64,000 nucleotides of DNA from Vibrio caribbeanicus ATCC BAA-2122 (GCF_000165125.1 NZ_AEIU01000112.1:1-64000); one strand, 5' to 3'; positions 51,211 to 61,178 are shown, numbered from the stretch's first letter. A program made the numbers and translations. The notes: generated by a model not told the origin, from the letters alone.

Positions 51211-52515
51211 ATGTTTTTCAGTGATTTCGCCAGAAGACCCATTGACGAAAATAATCCACATGGATTAAACCCCAATGGCACGGATGACTTTGACGAAATG
51301 AAACGTCAGATTAATAATTTAAATAAGGTAACGGGGCGTGTATCGTGGAAAAGCGTGCAAGTTCTTTCAAAAAAAATATTAAGCCATTATGGGAAAGACT
51401 TTCGTTGTAGTTGCTATTACACTGTCGCGGCTTTAAATAATGATGGCTTAAAAGGTTTTGTTGAAGGACTTAACTCATTACTTGATCTGTGTATTGTGTA
51501 TTGGTTTTCGGCTTATCCAGAACACAGTAAACCTAACGCTCGTATTGGAGCCATCGAATGGATGGTCGAATACTCAGAAAAACGTCTAGCCAAACTTAAA
51601 GCGTCTGATGATGAATTACCGCTCATTGAAGCAGCACATCAAATATGCCTTCGCATTGAAGAAGAGCTTCGCCTTCACTATGGCATAAAAGCGCCTTCAT
51701 TAGGGGGAATGCGGCGTACTCTCAAGCAGTGGATAGAAGAAATTAAAGAGCGGCAACAAAAGGCCCATGCTGTTGAGAAAGCCCGTGAAATACGCTCTGC
51801 ACAAAACGCTGCCATTCAATCAACGCCAGAGATAAGAGTAGATATAACGCCACCCGAGTCCACCGCAAAAGTGGAGCCTAAACAAGCTGAAACCAAGTCA
51901 AACACGCTTGTATTCGCCGCATTTATAGGTCTACTCATTCTTGCGTTTGCCTCTCACTTTATTCATGACAACTATCAACTCAGTAATTTGGAACAACGCA
52001 TCAGCATAGCAACTACTGAACAGTTGTTAGACATAGTGGGATCGTTGAACCATGAGAATAAAAGCTATGCAAAGCCTCTCAGACTCATCACCTTAGGTCG
52101 TCTGGACGCTTTGATGAAAGATTGGACTTTTGATCCGATCAAAGTGAGTAAAGCTAAACAGTTAGACGCGCTCTCTCTCGCTCTCACAGAACTCTATCCA
52201 GACTCATCTTCAGCACTACAGTTACGTCAAGATTTTGTCACGCAACGTCGCTGGCTCGAGAAAGAATTTAATAATATCTACAGTAAATTCACCGTTGCTC
52301 GTAGTGTTTTTGCCAACATTGCCAAGAACGGGAAAAGCTCGGAAGTCAAAAGCGCATACCAATACAGTAATTCTCTATTCCCGTTACTTGGCAGAATCGA
52401 GTACACAGAAAAACATATGCAAGAAAAGGAATTTAAACGCTCATTAAGATTGCTAAACGCTTATCTGTACAAGCTCAATCAACTGCAAGCAGAAACAACA
52501 CCTAACAACGGATAA
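51211..52515 (+). CDS. vasL: TssA-like accessory protein with membrane segment (VasL/TagA type)
   Basis: A 434-residue protein. The N-terminal ImpA_N domain (about 5-140; NARIGAIEWMVEYSEKRL) matches that of TssA, then a hydrophobic helix at about 231-248 (LVFAAFIGLLILAFASHF), then a helical VasL-type C-terminus. Proteins of this build (VasL of V. cholerae, TagA of E. coli) sit in the inner membrane. TagA is known to stop sheath growth at the far side of the cell. It lies 20 bases before tssM on the same strand. A second, classic TssA is at 61709-63259. Confidence 0.88.
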   Translation: MFFSDFARRPIDENNPHGLNPNGTDDFDEMKRQINNLNKVTGRVSWKSVQVLSKKILSHYGKDFRCSCYYTVAALNNDGLKGFVEGLNSLLDLCIVYWFSAYPEHSKPNARIGAIEWMVEYSEKRLAKLKASDDELPLIEAAHQICLRIEEELRLHYGIKAPSLGGMRRTLKQWIEEIKERQQKAHAVEKAREIRSAQNAAIQSTPEIRVDITPPESTAKVEPKQAETKSNTLVFAAFIGLLILAFASHFIHDNYQLSNLEQRISIATTEQLLDIVGSLNHENKSYAKPLRLITLGRLDALMKDWTFDPIKVSKAKQLDALSLALTELYPDSSSALQLRQDFVTQRRWLEKEFNNIYSKFTVARSVFANIAKNGKSSEVKSAYQYSNSLFPLLGRIEYTEKHMQEKEFKRSLRLLNAYLYKLNQLQAETTPNNG

Positions 52516-52535
52516 TATTAAAAAGTCTACGGCAT

Positions 52536-55500
52536 ATGTTTAAAAATAAAATACTTCGTAACCCTATCGTGGTCTCAACTTTTATTGCAATACTTTTAGC
52601 AGCCACGTTTTCAGGCATCTATTTGTTATGGCTCAGTGATCATGACCGCCTATACCTCTGGTTAGGGCTTGGCATTATTGCAGCCTTTTATGCCATTTTT
52701 CAGTTTACGTTGTGGTTTAAGAAGCGAAATAACCTCAAAGCTCATCGGCTCGAAACCGAAGAAGAAACTTTGTCTATGGTGCTTAGACCATTGCTGACCA
52801 AAGCCGGAAAAAAACCAATTTACCTTCTAATTGGTAATAAAAAGTCTGGCAGGAGCCAATTTTTATATAGCTCTAATGCAATAAAGCCTATGGATAAAAC
52901 ACGCACCTCTAGAAATGATTTTTTCGAGTGGTACGAGTCTAATGACGCTGTGTATATAAAGCCCGATCAGCGTTTAGTTTTTCAAGAAGTCTCAAGCAGT
53001 GATGGTTCCCTATGGCACAGGTTCATTGATGAAATAATCCGCTTTAATCCAAGGAAGCCTTTTGCAGGCTGTTTGTTCTTTACGGACCTTGAGTTTTTGA
53101 TCGTTTCAGAGCCGGATCAAAAAGATTATACGCTTACAGCGCTTATTGAGCGTTTAACCTCAATAAGCTCAAAAACGGCATCTGCTATCCCTATTTACAT
53201 CATGATTTCAAAGATCGATAAATTGGATGGATTTAAGCAGTATGTCAATTTCAGCACTCTCAAAACACGTATAGAGTACCTCTCTATTCCTCTGAGAGAC
53301 GCCAAAGGGGCACTCATCGATTACTTCAGAGATGGTTACAATAACCTTGTTAGGGTGCTCGAATCCAACGCCCTTGATTCTTCATCAGCAGCAAATGACG
53401 TGGATGAAAAACAGGCTATCCTCGCGTTCCCTAAACAGTTTGAGTTATGCCAGTCAGAGATAGGCGATATCTTAATCAGGTTATCTGAGGCAAATAATGG
53501 CGCCTATTCACTCGATATTAGAGACATATTTTTCTCTTCTAGTATCCAAGGTGGACGTAAATACAACCTGCTAGCCAAGAGCTGCAGTAACTATTTTAAT
53601 CTGCCCATCATAGCGTCAGAACATACTCATTTGACGGAAACACCGTACTTTGCTCGTTTTTTAATAGACTCACAAATCCTCCCTGAACGAGAGTTTGCTG
53701 GAGAAAATAAGGCCTATTTACGCATCATCCAGAGACGAAGCTATTTAGCGATGGCCGCATCCATATTCATCTTGGTCGGTGGTGGATACTATTTCTCCAC
53801 CACACTGAATGCCAATCTGCAAGTAATTGGGAAATTACTCAACATTGGCAATACTGACCAGAATAGTAGCCAGATGGAGCTCAAGCAACTACTTGAATCG
53901 GCGAACAAGTCCGTTGAGCCTTCCTATAGTGCTTGGTTAACAGGCTCACAAGCACTGGATGAAGAAGTACTTCCACTTAACATTAGCCGATTAGATGAAT
54001 CAACAAAGATTGCATATAAGGCACTGTTACAACAGGTTTCTCAACAAATAATGCCGATTATTGAGCAAGCTTACCGACTTGAGGTTGTGCAAAACCAAGA
54101 CAACCTTAACCAGGTATTGCCTTTACTCAAAGCCTACTTGATGCTCAACCAACCCTCCAAAAGAGACATCAAATTCTTGAGGCATCACACCGTAGGTGTA
54201 TTAACTCGAGTAAGTGATGAAGATACCGTATCTTCTGTTATGCGCTATCTCGACGCGTATTTTCGTACTCAATTTGACCCCGTTGATATTAATATGAATG
54301 TCGTACGTGCAACTCGACGTTCACTACTATCAAACTCGAACACTGACCTGGTCTATACAGGGATTTTAAATCAAGCCGATGCAATTGATCTTGGTACTTT
54401 GGACTTGCAAAGAGTCGTCGGTTTTGAATTTGGCAATATCTTCAGCTCACCTTCTGACAAAGAACGCCTATTGATCAATAAAGCCTATACATCGACTGGT
54501 TTTAGTACCTTCTACCGACCACGAGTCGACTTGTTATCCAAACAAGTCATAAGCGATAACTGGGTACTTGGGCTATCAAACAACGTCATTCCTTCAAAAG
54601 ACGAACAAGAGAAGTTCAAAGATCAAGTCCGCAAGCGCTACACAGATGATTATATTAGCTACTGGCGTAATGCACTTGGCGAGCTGAAAGTTCAACGCTA
54701 CGATAATGTGGGCGATCTCACTAATGCTATCGATTTGATCTCTGGCCCATCATCACCGATGACAACGATATTAAAACAGGTGTATTTAAACACCCACTTT
54801 ACACCAGAAACAGATCAAAATGCGCTCATCAGTCAGGTTAATCCAAAGTTACTCGAAGCCGCCGATCTGGTTTCAGAGGCCAAAGAAGCAGTAGAGGAAG
54901 CCGTTAAACCTGACTATGTTTTGATGAAACGTGTTGAACAAGCTTTTCATCTTCTCAACCAGCTACAAAGAAGTGAAACGGAAGATTCACCAACACCATG
55001 GGATGAAACCATTGCTGCCCTAAACCGCGTGCGTACGTACATGAAGGACATCGCCGATGCGCCTAATCCACAAATGGCAGCATTAGCGACGGCGCAACAT
55101 CGTATGAGCAGTAGTGAAGCCGATCCGTTGATCAAGTTAAAACAAATCGCTCAAAAATCACCTGAACCTGTACGCAGTTGGTTACTCGGTGTTGTAGGCC
55201 AAAGTTGGTCAGTCATGATAGCGGAATCTGCGCAAGGCATTCAAAGTCAGTGGTACAGCCAGATCTATCTAAAGTTTAAATCCATCGGAGAAGGTCGCTA
55301 TCCATTTGATTTAACTTCAGATGAAGAAATATCTATCGAGGACTTTGAGCTTCTTTTCGCCTCAGGTGGCTTACTTGATAAGTTCATTCAGAAAAACTTC
55401 GCTCCATTTTACGACACCGAGCTATGGACGCCGAAAGAAGTTGATGGTGTGACTATGCCTCTCTCACCTGAGATGCTAGTTCAGTTAAGAAACTACAATA

Positions 55501-55934
55501 TTATTCGCGATACCCTTATTAACAAAAGTACTAACCAAGTGAATATCCCGTTTAGTACTAAAGTGATGGACCTAGACTCAAGTGCAATCCGAGCAAGTAT
55601 AAAGATTGCTGATTCAGATATTAACTATTATCACGGTCCAAGCCGCATTCGTGAGATGGTATGGCCACCACAAAATGGTGACTTTAACATCAATATTACG
55701 ATCCAAGATGTAACTGATGAAGGAAAACAGCACGTTTTAAATAAGAGTGGTCAATGGGCAATTTACCGATTACTCGGTGATTCAACACTGACAAACACTC
55801 ATAACGGCAGCTTCATTAGTGACATAAAAGTGTCAGGGCGAGACCTCAGTCTACGCATAACACCTTTAACACAAAAAAACCCATTCACATTGGGTGAACT
55901 ATATAACTTCTCTTTACCAGAGAAAATTGAATAA
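52536..55934 (+). CDS. tssM: T6SS membrane-complex protein TssM (IcmF/VasK)
   Basis: A 1132-residue protein. Two membrane helices lie at about 10-33 and 38-58, a cytoplasmic domain of about 340 residues follows, then a third helix at about 405-424 and a long periplasmic part, with the C-terminal beta domain that binds TssJ. The Walker-A-like loop is GNKKSGRS (100-107), where the usual lysine is arginine and the GKT/GKS is broken, so NTP use is doubtful. With TssL and TssJ it forms the trans-envelope complex. It follows vasL and precedes the Lrp-like gene. Confidence 0.95.
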   Translation: MFKNKILRNPIVVSTFIAILLAATFSGIYLLWLSDHDRLYLWLGLGIIAAFYAIFQFTLWFKKRNNLKAHRLETEEETLSMVLRPLLTKAGKKPIYLLIGNKKSGRSQFLYSSNAIKPMDKTRTSRNDFFEWYESNDAVYIKPDQRLVFQEVSSSDGSLWHRFIDEIIRFNPRKPFAGCLFFTDLEFLIVSEPDQKDYTLTALIERLTSISSKTASAIPIYIMISKIDKLDGFKQYVNFSTLKTRIEYLSIPLRDAKGALIDYFRDGYNNLVRVLESNALDSSSAANDVDEKQAILAFPKQFELCQSEIGDILIRLSEANNGAYSLDIRDIFFSSSIQGGRKYNLLAKSCSNYFNLPIIASEHTHLTETPYFARFLIDSQILPEREFAGENKAYLRIIQRRSYLAMAASIFILVGGGYYFSTTLNANLQVIGKLLNIGNTDQNSSQMELKQLLESANKSVEPSYSAWLTGSQALDEEVLPLNISRLDESTKIAYKALLQQVSQQIMPIIEQAYRLEVVQNQDNLNQVLPLLKAYLMLNQPSKRDIKFLRHHTVGVLTRVSDEDTVSSVMRYLDAYFRTQFDPVDINMNVVRATRRSLLSNSNTDLVYTGILNQADAIDLGTLDLQRVVGFEFGNIFSSPSDKERLLINKAYTSTGFSTFYRPRVDLLSKQVISDNWVLGLSNNVIPSKDEQEKFKDQVRKRYTDDYISYWRNALGELKVQRYDNVGDLTNAIDLISGPSSPMTTILKQVYLNTHFTPETDQNALISQVNPKLLEAADLVSEAKEAVEEAVKPDYVLMKRVEQAFHLLNQLQRSETEDSPTPWDETIAALNRVRTYMKDIADAPNPQMAALATAQHRMSSSEADPLIKLKQIAQKSPEPVRSWLLGVVGQSWSVMIAESAQGIQSQWYSQIYLKFKSIGEGRYPFDLTSDEEISIEDFELLFASGGLLDKFIQKNFAPFYDTELWTPKEVDGVTMPLSPEMLVQLRNYNIIRDTLINKSTNQVNIPFSTKVMDLDSSAIRASIKIADSDINYYHGPSRIREMVWPPQNGDFNINITIQDVTDEGKQHVLNKSGQWAIYRLLGDSTLTNTHNGSFISDIKVSGRDLSLRITPLTQKNPFTLGELYNFSLPEKIE

Positions 55935-55963
55935 TTATAAAAGTATAAACATAGGCAGAACAA

Positions 55964-56416
55964 ATGATTTCAAATATGACTTTACAAGGCTTAGATAAGT
56001 TAGATCGCAAGATCCTTTCTAGCCTTTTATCAAATGGACGTCAGTCAATTGCTAACCTTTCTCGCAATATTGGTCTATCAAGGACTGCTGTTGCAGAGAG
56101 AATCAATCGTCTCGAGCAAACCGGTATTATCAAAGGATATACCGCCCAAATTCGAGTTGAGAACGAGGGAAGAAAAGCCGCAAGTTACCTGCTAATCACT
56201 TGCGAAAAAGGAAAGAAAAATGAAGTCACTAACGCACTAAAAGAAATACCTGAAGTGCGTCTAACGAGCGTTGTTGGCGGTAACTACGATATTATCGCAC
56301 TCATTGAAGCTCCAGACCTTCAGTCAATTCATCACTTGTCGAATGAAATTGAATCTTTTAGTGGTATTCAAGAACTTGATACCACAGTCGTGCTACACCA
56401 ACCGATTAGCCGGTAA
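55964..56416 (+). CDS. Lrp/AsnC-family transcriptional regulator
   Basis: A 150-residue protein. The helix-turn-helix occupies about 10-58 (LDRKILSSLLSNGRQSIANL..SRTAVAERINRLEQTG), followed by the RAM ligand/oligomer domain (about 65-140, with the GNYDIIALIEAPD strand). It lies 29 bases downstream of tssM, inside the T6SS cluster, and ends at a perfect terminator. It may control the T6SS operons in response to an amino acid or other small molecule. That target is inferred from position only. Confidence 0.88.
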   Translation: MISNMTLQGLDKLDRKILSSLLSNGRQSIANLSRNIGLSRTAVAERINRLEQTGIIKGYTAQIRVENEGRKAASYLLITCEKGKKNEVTNALKEIPEVRLTSVVGGNYDIIALIEAPDLQSIHHLSNEIESFSGIQELDTTVVLHQPISR

Positions 56417-56426
56417 AGAAAAAGAC

Positions 56427-56456
56427 GAAAAAGCCACTCAATTGAGTGGCTTTTTC
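56427..56456. terminator. Bidirectional terminator
   Basis: A perfect 30-base palindrome: GAAAAAGCCACTCA followed by its exact complement, with A/T runs at both ends so that it works in either direction. It lies between the lrp-like gene (plus) and tssG (minus), ending both. Confidence 0.9.
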
Positions 56457-56465
56457 TTTTGTATA

Positions 56466-57497
56466 CTAAATGCTGCCAATCATTTTAATTTTTACATCTT
56501 TTTGCGTAGGTTTTCCTAACCACACCGTTTGACCAAGTAAATTTCCCTTGCCTTGGCCAAGACAATTTTCCGGTATAGTGTCAAGGTTAACATTAAGTTG
56601 CAGATCCCAACACATAGGGTCACGCAAAATAAAGCGCATAAGACCGATGAGAACCTTGTGTAATTCTCCGCTATATGAGAACTTTCGATAAGTATCAAAA
56701 TCAATATCGTCGATACATAAATTAAACTTACCATTTAAATCAGGTAAGCTCTGTCCCAAGTGAAAGCTCTGCCCCAGTACACAATTTTCTCTGTTCAGTT
56801 TATTCCGCTGACACTCGTCTATCTGAACCCGTCGATAAACCCATTCTTCAATCTTTACGCTACTCAGAGAAAAGTAGTGGGAAACTATGCCTGATATAAC
56901 TTTAGGAGAACGTGTTCGCGTCGATAACTGACTGACGTAGGAGAGTAGCTTTGCCCTATCAAGCTCCGTAACATCTTTGTCTTGCATGACACTCGACAAG
57001 CCAGCAAGATGGAGCATACGACCTGAGAAGGCATCTTCTGCGCCACTTTGATACTGGACATAATAGCGATATTTCTTCCAAACACGATACAGCATGCTAG
57101 TGTAGCGATTGTGAAAGAAATCAAAAAAGTCTTTTACTGGATTGTCATCTGGGTCGCGACCAGTGAGCTTTTCCGTATATGATGCGGGCAAAGGAGAACT
57201 TGAACCATGTAAGCCTAAAAAATTGGTCTCCACACGAGAATACGATTTTCCTTCTTTTTCTAGTGCAGTTATCTCCGCAATATCACTTTTTGGAAACGCT
57301 AAACTTGGCGAAACAGAAAATTCAATTCTCTCCTGATGAGCATATTTGTTCTCCCCAACAGCGACAAAATCCTTACCCAACTCTTTTTGGTAGTGTTTTT
57401 CGAGTAATAATACCGCTTGATAGAAACTAAACTCATGCGTTTGGTCAACCAAGCAATTGATCATAGGATTGTCTGTTGGCCGATTGCGCTCTTCCAT
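56466..57497 (-). CDS. tssG: T6SS baseplate protein TssG
   Basis: A 343-residue protein with family features SFYQAVLLLEKHY, ETNFLGLHGSSSPLPASYTEKL and YFSLSSVKIEEWV, and the C-terminal FLPG-like part. With TssF it forms the baseplate wedge. The ATG at 57497 has GGGGAGG at ideal spacing, so the product starts inside the end of tssF (37-base overlap). An ATGA start at 57464 lacks a ribosome-binding site. It is the last gene of the operon and ends at a perfect terminator. Confidence 0.93.
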   Translation of the reverse strand: MEERNRPTDNPMINCLVDQTHEFSFYQAVLLLEKHYQKELGKDFVAVGENKYAHQERIEFSVSPSLAFPKSDIAEITALEKEGKSYSRVETNFLGLHGSSSPLPASYTEKLTGRDPDDNPVKDFFDFFHNRYTSMLYRVWKKYRYYVQYQSGAEDAFSGRMLHLAGLSSVMQDKDVTELDRAKLLSYVSQLSTRTRSPKVISGIVSHYFSLSSVKIEEWVYRRVQIDECQRNKLNRENCVLGQSFHLGQSLPDLNGKFNLCIDDIDFDTYRKFSYSGELHKVLIGLMRFILRDPMCWDLQLNVNLDTIPENCLGQGKGNLLGQTVWLGKPTQKDVKIKMIGSI

Positions 57498-59209
57498 CGG
57501 TAAACCTCCCCACTTGCTTGATCATACACTTCCAGTTCAGTGAACGAATTCACGCTCGAATATAGCCGAATAAACTCATTGATAACGCTGGCGATAAGAA
57601 ACATGTCCCCTTCATTAACAAAGAAGGTCGAGTCGACGACCAAGTTCAGAAGATTACCTCGAACCGATACGCCTCGAAAAACGCGATCAATAGGCTTCAT
57701 ATCCGAAGAAATAATACCATCAAGCCGATGCATCGAAGCTCTATGAGCTTGCCTATCAACACGAGAATGAAAGTCATAGGTTGAAAGTAATACCTTGAGC
57801 ACATCAATGTTGACCAGAGACAAATAGTTTAATGACATATTGGCTATCAACTGCCATTGCAATTCCCCATTCACTTGGGGGCTCACCGACTGAGTGGGTT
57901 TAGTAATATTTTTAAAGGTGGCAAAGGTGGGTGACTTATGAGTAGAATAAGTTACGTCTCCGACCGATAGTCGTTCAGCAAGATCCGCATTAGAGCATTC
58001 CAACTTCATCAACACCGTTTCCGAACCAAGTTGAGCAATATCACCATTATGAGTATGAAATGAGATATAACGCTCTAGCCCTCGGCCATTAACACGCTCT
58101 GTTACTTTCGACTTATAATAGTCTCTTTTCTCTGTCTGATTGATTTGATGTTCAAAAGACTCAAATTCGATCAACGCTTGCCGACGACGTTCATCTTTAC
58201 TCCAACTTTGTACATCTTGAATCGAATAGACCTCAAAATGTTGTTGATTGTTACTCTGGGGTCGGACTTTATATTCATTTCTCCGGTGTTCGAGCCGTAT
58301 AGGGTCACCATCTTTTTCAAATAAATTCACCGCAGGAGAGCAATGAAGTTTAAAATGTTTATCTTTCAGAACCACATCCGACGGTAGGGCTCGTTTAAAA
58401 TGGAAATGAATTGCAACACTACTGCGTTGGGGAACACCTCTAAGCCAATCCATGCCTTCAAGATCCAAAAACATAAACTTTTCAGGTAAAGAAAAAAGCT
58501 CTTGCAACAAACGATAGCCAGAGAAGGAGTTTTTACCATATGGCAGCAAAGCTTCATTCTCTGCATAACCAACGGGTTTAATAAATTCAGGACCAAGCTT
58601 ATGTTTATAGCCAGCACCGACATCTAACTCAACATAGTCTAAGTACCTAAACAACCAGAGAAAAACTGTGCGTGTGATATGTATTTCACCGTGTAGATGG
58701 AGACGCAGCTTATCTAGCCCAATTCTGCCAATTTCAATGCCATTTTCAGTCGCTAGGTTTAAAGTAATGCTCGAGCTCGTACGACTATTGCTCTGTTCGA
58801 TACCTGTAAAGTAAATAGGGAACAATTCAACATCGTAGCATGTTCTAAACAAACACTGTGTTCCTTCCACTTGTTCACTTGCCATCTCAGCGCCGCGTTT
58901 TATCACCGTTTTTTCAGTGACACTGCCAGTATGGGGCTTTAATTCACTAATACACATAGAAGGAACAGAACGCATATAATGCGGCCACAGTAAAGTCATC
59001 AGAGATTGAGTGAGCTCTGGTAACTCATCATCAATCTTTTCGCGAATCCGGCCGGTTAAAAATGCAAAACCCTCAAGTAACCGCTCAACATCTGGGTCAG
59101 ATGTGCCCTCAGAGAGAAAGTTGGTCAGTTTGGGGTGATATTTAGCAAACTCCCCACCCGCTTCACGCAAATATGTGAGTTCATCTTGGAAGTATTTACT
59201 GTTGCTCAC
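57461..59209 (-). CDS. tssF: T6SS baseplate protein TssF
   Basis: A 582-residue baseplate protein with the family N-terminus SKYFQDELTYLREAGGEFAKYHPKL and DPDVERLLEGFAFLTGRIREKIDDELPELTQSL-type region. The GTG start at 59209 is ten bases after the tssE stop and follows AGTAGGT. A longer frame upstream would overlap tssE and has no domain. TssF dimers bind TssG and TssE in each wedge. Confidence 0.93.
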   Translation of the reverse strand: MSNSKYFQDELTYLREAGGEFAKYHPKLTNFLSEGTSDPDVERLLEGFAFLTGRIREKIDDELPELTQSLMTLLWPHYMRSVPSMCISELKPHTGSVTEKTVIKRGAEMASEQVEGTQCLFRTCYDVELFPIYFTGIEQSNSRTSSSITLNLATENGIEIGRIGLDKLRLHLHGEIHITRTVFLWLFRYLDYVELDVGAGYKHKLGPEFIKPVGYAENEALLPYGKNSFSGYRLLQELFSLPEKFMFLDLEGMDWLRGVPQRSSVAIHFHFKRALPSDVVLKDKHFKLHCSPAVNLFEKDGDPIRLEHRRNEYKVRPQSNNQQHFEVYSIQDVQSWSKDERRRQALIEFESFEHQINQTEKRDYYKSKVTERVNGRGLERYISFHTHNGDIAQLGSETVLMKLECSNADLAERLSVGDVTYSTHKSPTFATFKNITKPTQSVSPQVNGELQWQLIANMSLNYLSLVNIDVLKVLLSTYDFHSRVDRQAHRASMHRLDGIISSDMKPIDRVFRGVSVRGNLLNLVVDSTFFVNEGDMFLIASVINEFIRLYSSVNSFTELEVYDQASGEVYRWKSAIGQQTIL

Positions 59210-59219
59210 GCGATACCTA

Positions 59220-59630
59220 CTAAACGTTAAATTGACCGTCGGTTCCCATATAAACGTCAATTGACATCGGAACCTTACCGCCGTTATGTGAAACCTCACC
59301 ACGAATCCCGAAACCAAGTTGCAAAGGGTTGTGGTGATCCTCTTGATAACTAACTTCTATGTTAAGCAGCCTGGGTTCAAAACGCTCTATCGTCGATCGG
59401 ATGCTCTTTTGGATATTTCGAACTAAGTTAGTGTTGTTCGACAGAACGTCGTTAAAGTCTGGAAGCCCATATTCGTCATCAATCATTGCGTTTCCAGTAT
59501 GTGTGTTTAGGAGATCCGCAAGATGTAGGTGTATCGACTCTATCAAGTGACGATGTGATACCACTTTTTCATAACTACTTTTCGGCTCACCCAATTCAAT
59601 ACGTTCGAGAAGACGATATCCTTTTTCCAT
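59220..59630 (-). CDS. tssE: T6SS baseplate gp25-like protein TssE
   Basis: A 136-residue protein homologous to T4 gp25. The GYRLLERIELGEP start, IESIHLHLADLLNTHTG and the conserved IRSTIERFEPRL segment are family features (the EPRL motif is diagnostic). TssE starts sheath polymerisation at the baseplate. A hairpin terminator lies upstream, between tssC and tssE. Confidence 0.93.
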   Translation of the reverse strand: MEKGYRLLERIELGEPKSSYEKVVSHRHLIESIHLHLADLLNTHTGNAMIDDEYGLPDFNDVLSNNTNLVRNIQKSIRSTIERFEPRLLNIEVSYQEDHHNPLQLGFGIRGEVSHNGGKVPMSIDVYMGTDGQFNV

Positions 59631-59643
59631 ATTCAGCCCTACG

Positions 59644-59671
59644 AAAAAGCAGCCAGTATAAACTGGCTGCT
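59644..59671 (-). terminator. Internal terminator between tssC and tssE
   Basis: AGCAGCCAGT-TTAT-ACTGGCTGCT, a perfect 10-bp stem with a 4-base loop, is followed on the minus strand by TTTTCG (five T in all). It lies 20 bases after the tssC stop and 14 before the tssE start. Confidence 0.75.
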
Positions 59672-59691
59672 AAGAAGTACTTACTCAAGGT

Positions 59692-61167
59692 TTACTGGTC
59701 AAGCTTACCAACTAGGGACAAATCAAAACTCGCACCCATGTACTTGAAGTGTGGTCTTACCGACATAGAAACCTTGTACCAGCCTGGATCACCCTCTACA
59801 TCAGAGACTTCGATCTTAGCCGCACGAAGTGGCCTACGACCGCGAACTTCTGCTGGTGGGTTCTCTTGGTCAGAAACATACTGACGAATCCATTTATTCA
59901 ACTCAATTTCAAGATCAGAACGCTCTTTCCAAGAACCGATTTGTTCACGCTGAAGCACTTTAATGTAGTGTGCAAGACGGTTGATAATGAACATATAAGG
60001 TAGTTGAGTACCAAGCTTATAGTTCATCTCAGCGTTCTTACCTTCAGGCGTGTTTTGGAACACTTTCGGCTTTTGTACTGAGTTTGCAGAGAAGAATGCC
60101 GCATTATCAGAGCCTTTACGCATAGTTAATGCAATAAAGCCTTCTTCAGCTAACTCATACTCACGACGGTCTGAAATTAAAATCTCAGTTGGGATTTTCG
60201 TTTCAATTTGCCCCATCGACTCAAAGTTGTAGACAGGTAGATCAAATACTGCACCACCGCTTTGTGGACCGATGATGTTTGGACACCAGCGATATTTGGC
60301 AAATGATTCGCTAATCTTAGACGCCAACGCATATGCAGAGTTGCCCCACAAGTAATTACTGTGGCTGTCTGTCACCTGCTCATCGTAATCAAATGCTTTG
60401 ATTGGATTATCTTCAACCGAGTAAGGATTACGCAACATGAAACGAGAAGTACAAAGTCCAACGTATCGTGCATCTTCGTGTTCACGGAAACCACGCCATT
60501 TCGTGTACTGTGGTCCTTCAAAGATTGACTTAAGATCCTTCATATCTGGCAGCTCTTCATAGCTGTCGATACCAAAGAATTTAGACGATGCTGAAGTAAT
60601 GAAAGGAGCGTGTGACATCGCGCCCACGTTACCCATGTATTCCATTAGCTTAATGTCCGGTGATGACGCAGAAAGCTGGTAGTCACAGATAACTGCACCA
60701 ACTGGTTTACCACCGAATTGACCATACTCACGCGTATAAATCTGTTTGTATAGGCCCGATTTCACAACTTCAGGTGCGTCTTCAAAATCGTCCAGTACTT
60801 CATCTTTTTTCGCAGAGAGTAGTTCAATCTGAATGTTTTCACGGAAGTCAGTATGATCAACAAGGTATTTTAAACCACGCCAAGTTGACTCAATTGCCTG
60901 AACCTCTTCATTGTGCAAAATTGCATCAACCTGACGAGAAAGCTTCTGATCAATTTCAGAAATCATCAAGTCAACAATTGACTGATCCACTTTATCAGTT
61001 GTTGAGCTGCTCAACAATTCACCAATAAATGCTTCTACACCACGTTTTGCAACATCAAAGCCTTCATCACTTGGCTTCATGCGCGTTTCATGAAGAATAC
61101 TATCTAAGAGTGACCCCGAATCTAGCTCGGCTCCCTCTTGTTCTACTGCTTGTGCTTCTGCAGACAT
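59692..61167 (-). CDS. tssC: T6SS sheath large subunit TssC
   Basis: A 491-residue protein. Recognisable segments are EVQAIESTWRGLKYLVDHTDF, GAVICDYQLSASSPDIKLMEYMGNVGAMSHAPFITSAS, and the C-terminal RRPLRAAKIEVSDVEGDPGWY, all typical of TssC/VipB/EvpB. With TssB it builds the contractile sheath around the Hcp tube. It follows tssB by 11 bases. The hairpin after its stop may restrict read-through so that sheath protein is made in excess. Confidence 0.96.
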   Translation of the reverse strand: MSAEAQAVEQEGAELDSGSLLDSILHETRMKPSDEGFDVAKRGVEAFIGELLSSSTTDKVDQSIVDLMISEIDQKLSRQVDAILHNEEVQAIESTWRGLKYLVDHTDFRENIQIELLSAKKDEVLDDFEDAPEVVKSGLYKQIYTREYGQFGGKPVGAVICDYQLSASSPDIKLMEYMGNVGAMSHAPFITSASSKFFGIDSYEELPDMKDLKSIFEGPQYTKWRGFREHEDARYVGLCTSRFMLRNPYSVEDNPIKAFDYDEQVTDSHSNYLWGNSAYALASKISESFAKYRWCPNIIGPQSGGAVFDLPVYNFESMGQIETKIPTEILISDRREYELAEEGFIALTMRKGSDNAAFFSANSVQKPKVFQNTPEGKNAEMNYKLGTQLPYMFIINRLAHYIKVLQREQIGSWKERSDLEIELNKWIRQYVSDQENPPAEVRGRRPLRAAKIEVSDVEGDPGWYKVSMSVRPHFKYMGASFDLSLVGKLDQ

Positions 61168-61178
61168 GATATCCCTTA

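Noticed and set aside
57461-57464. ATGA overlap as tssG start
   Set aside because: No ribosome-binding site precedes it, whereas ATG 57497 has GGGGAGG at good spacing and adds 11 plausible residues.
59210-59317. Longer TssF N-terminus
   Set aside because: The extension overlaps tssE in another frame and has no family match; GTG 59209 has AGTAGGT upstream.
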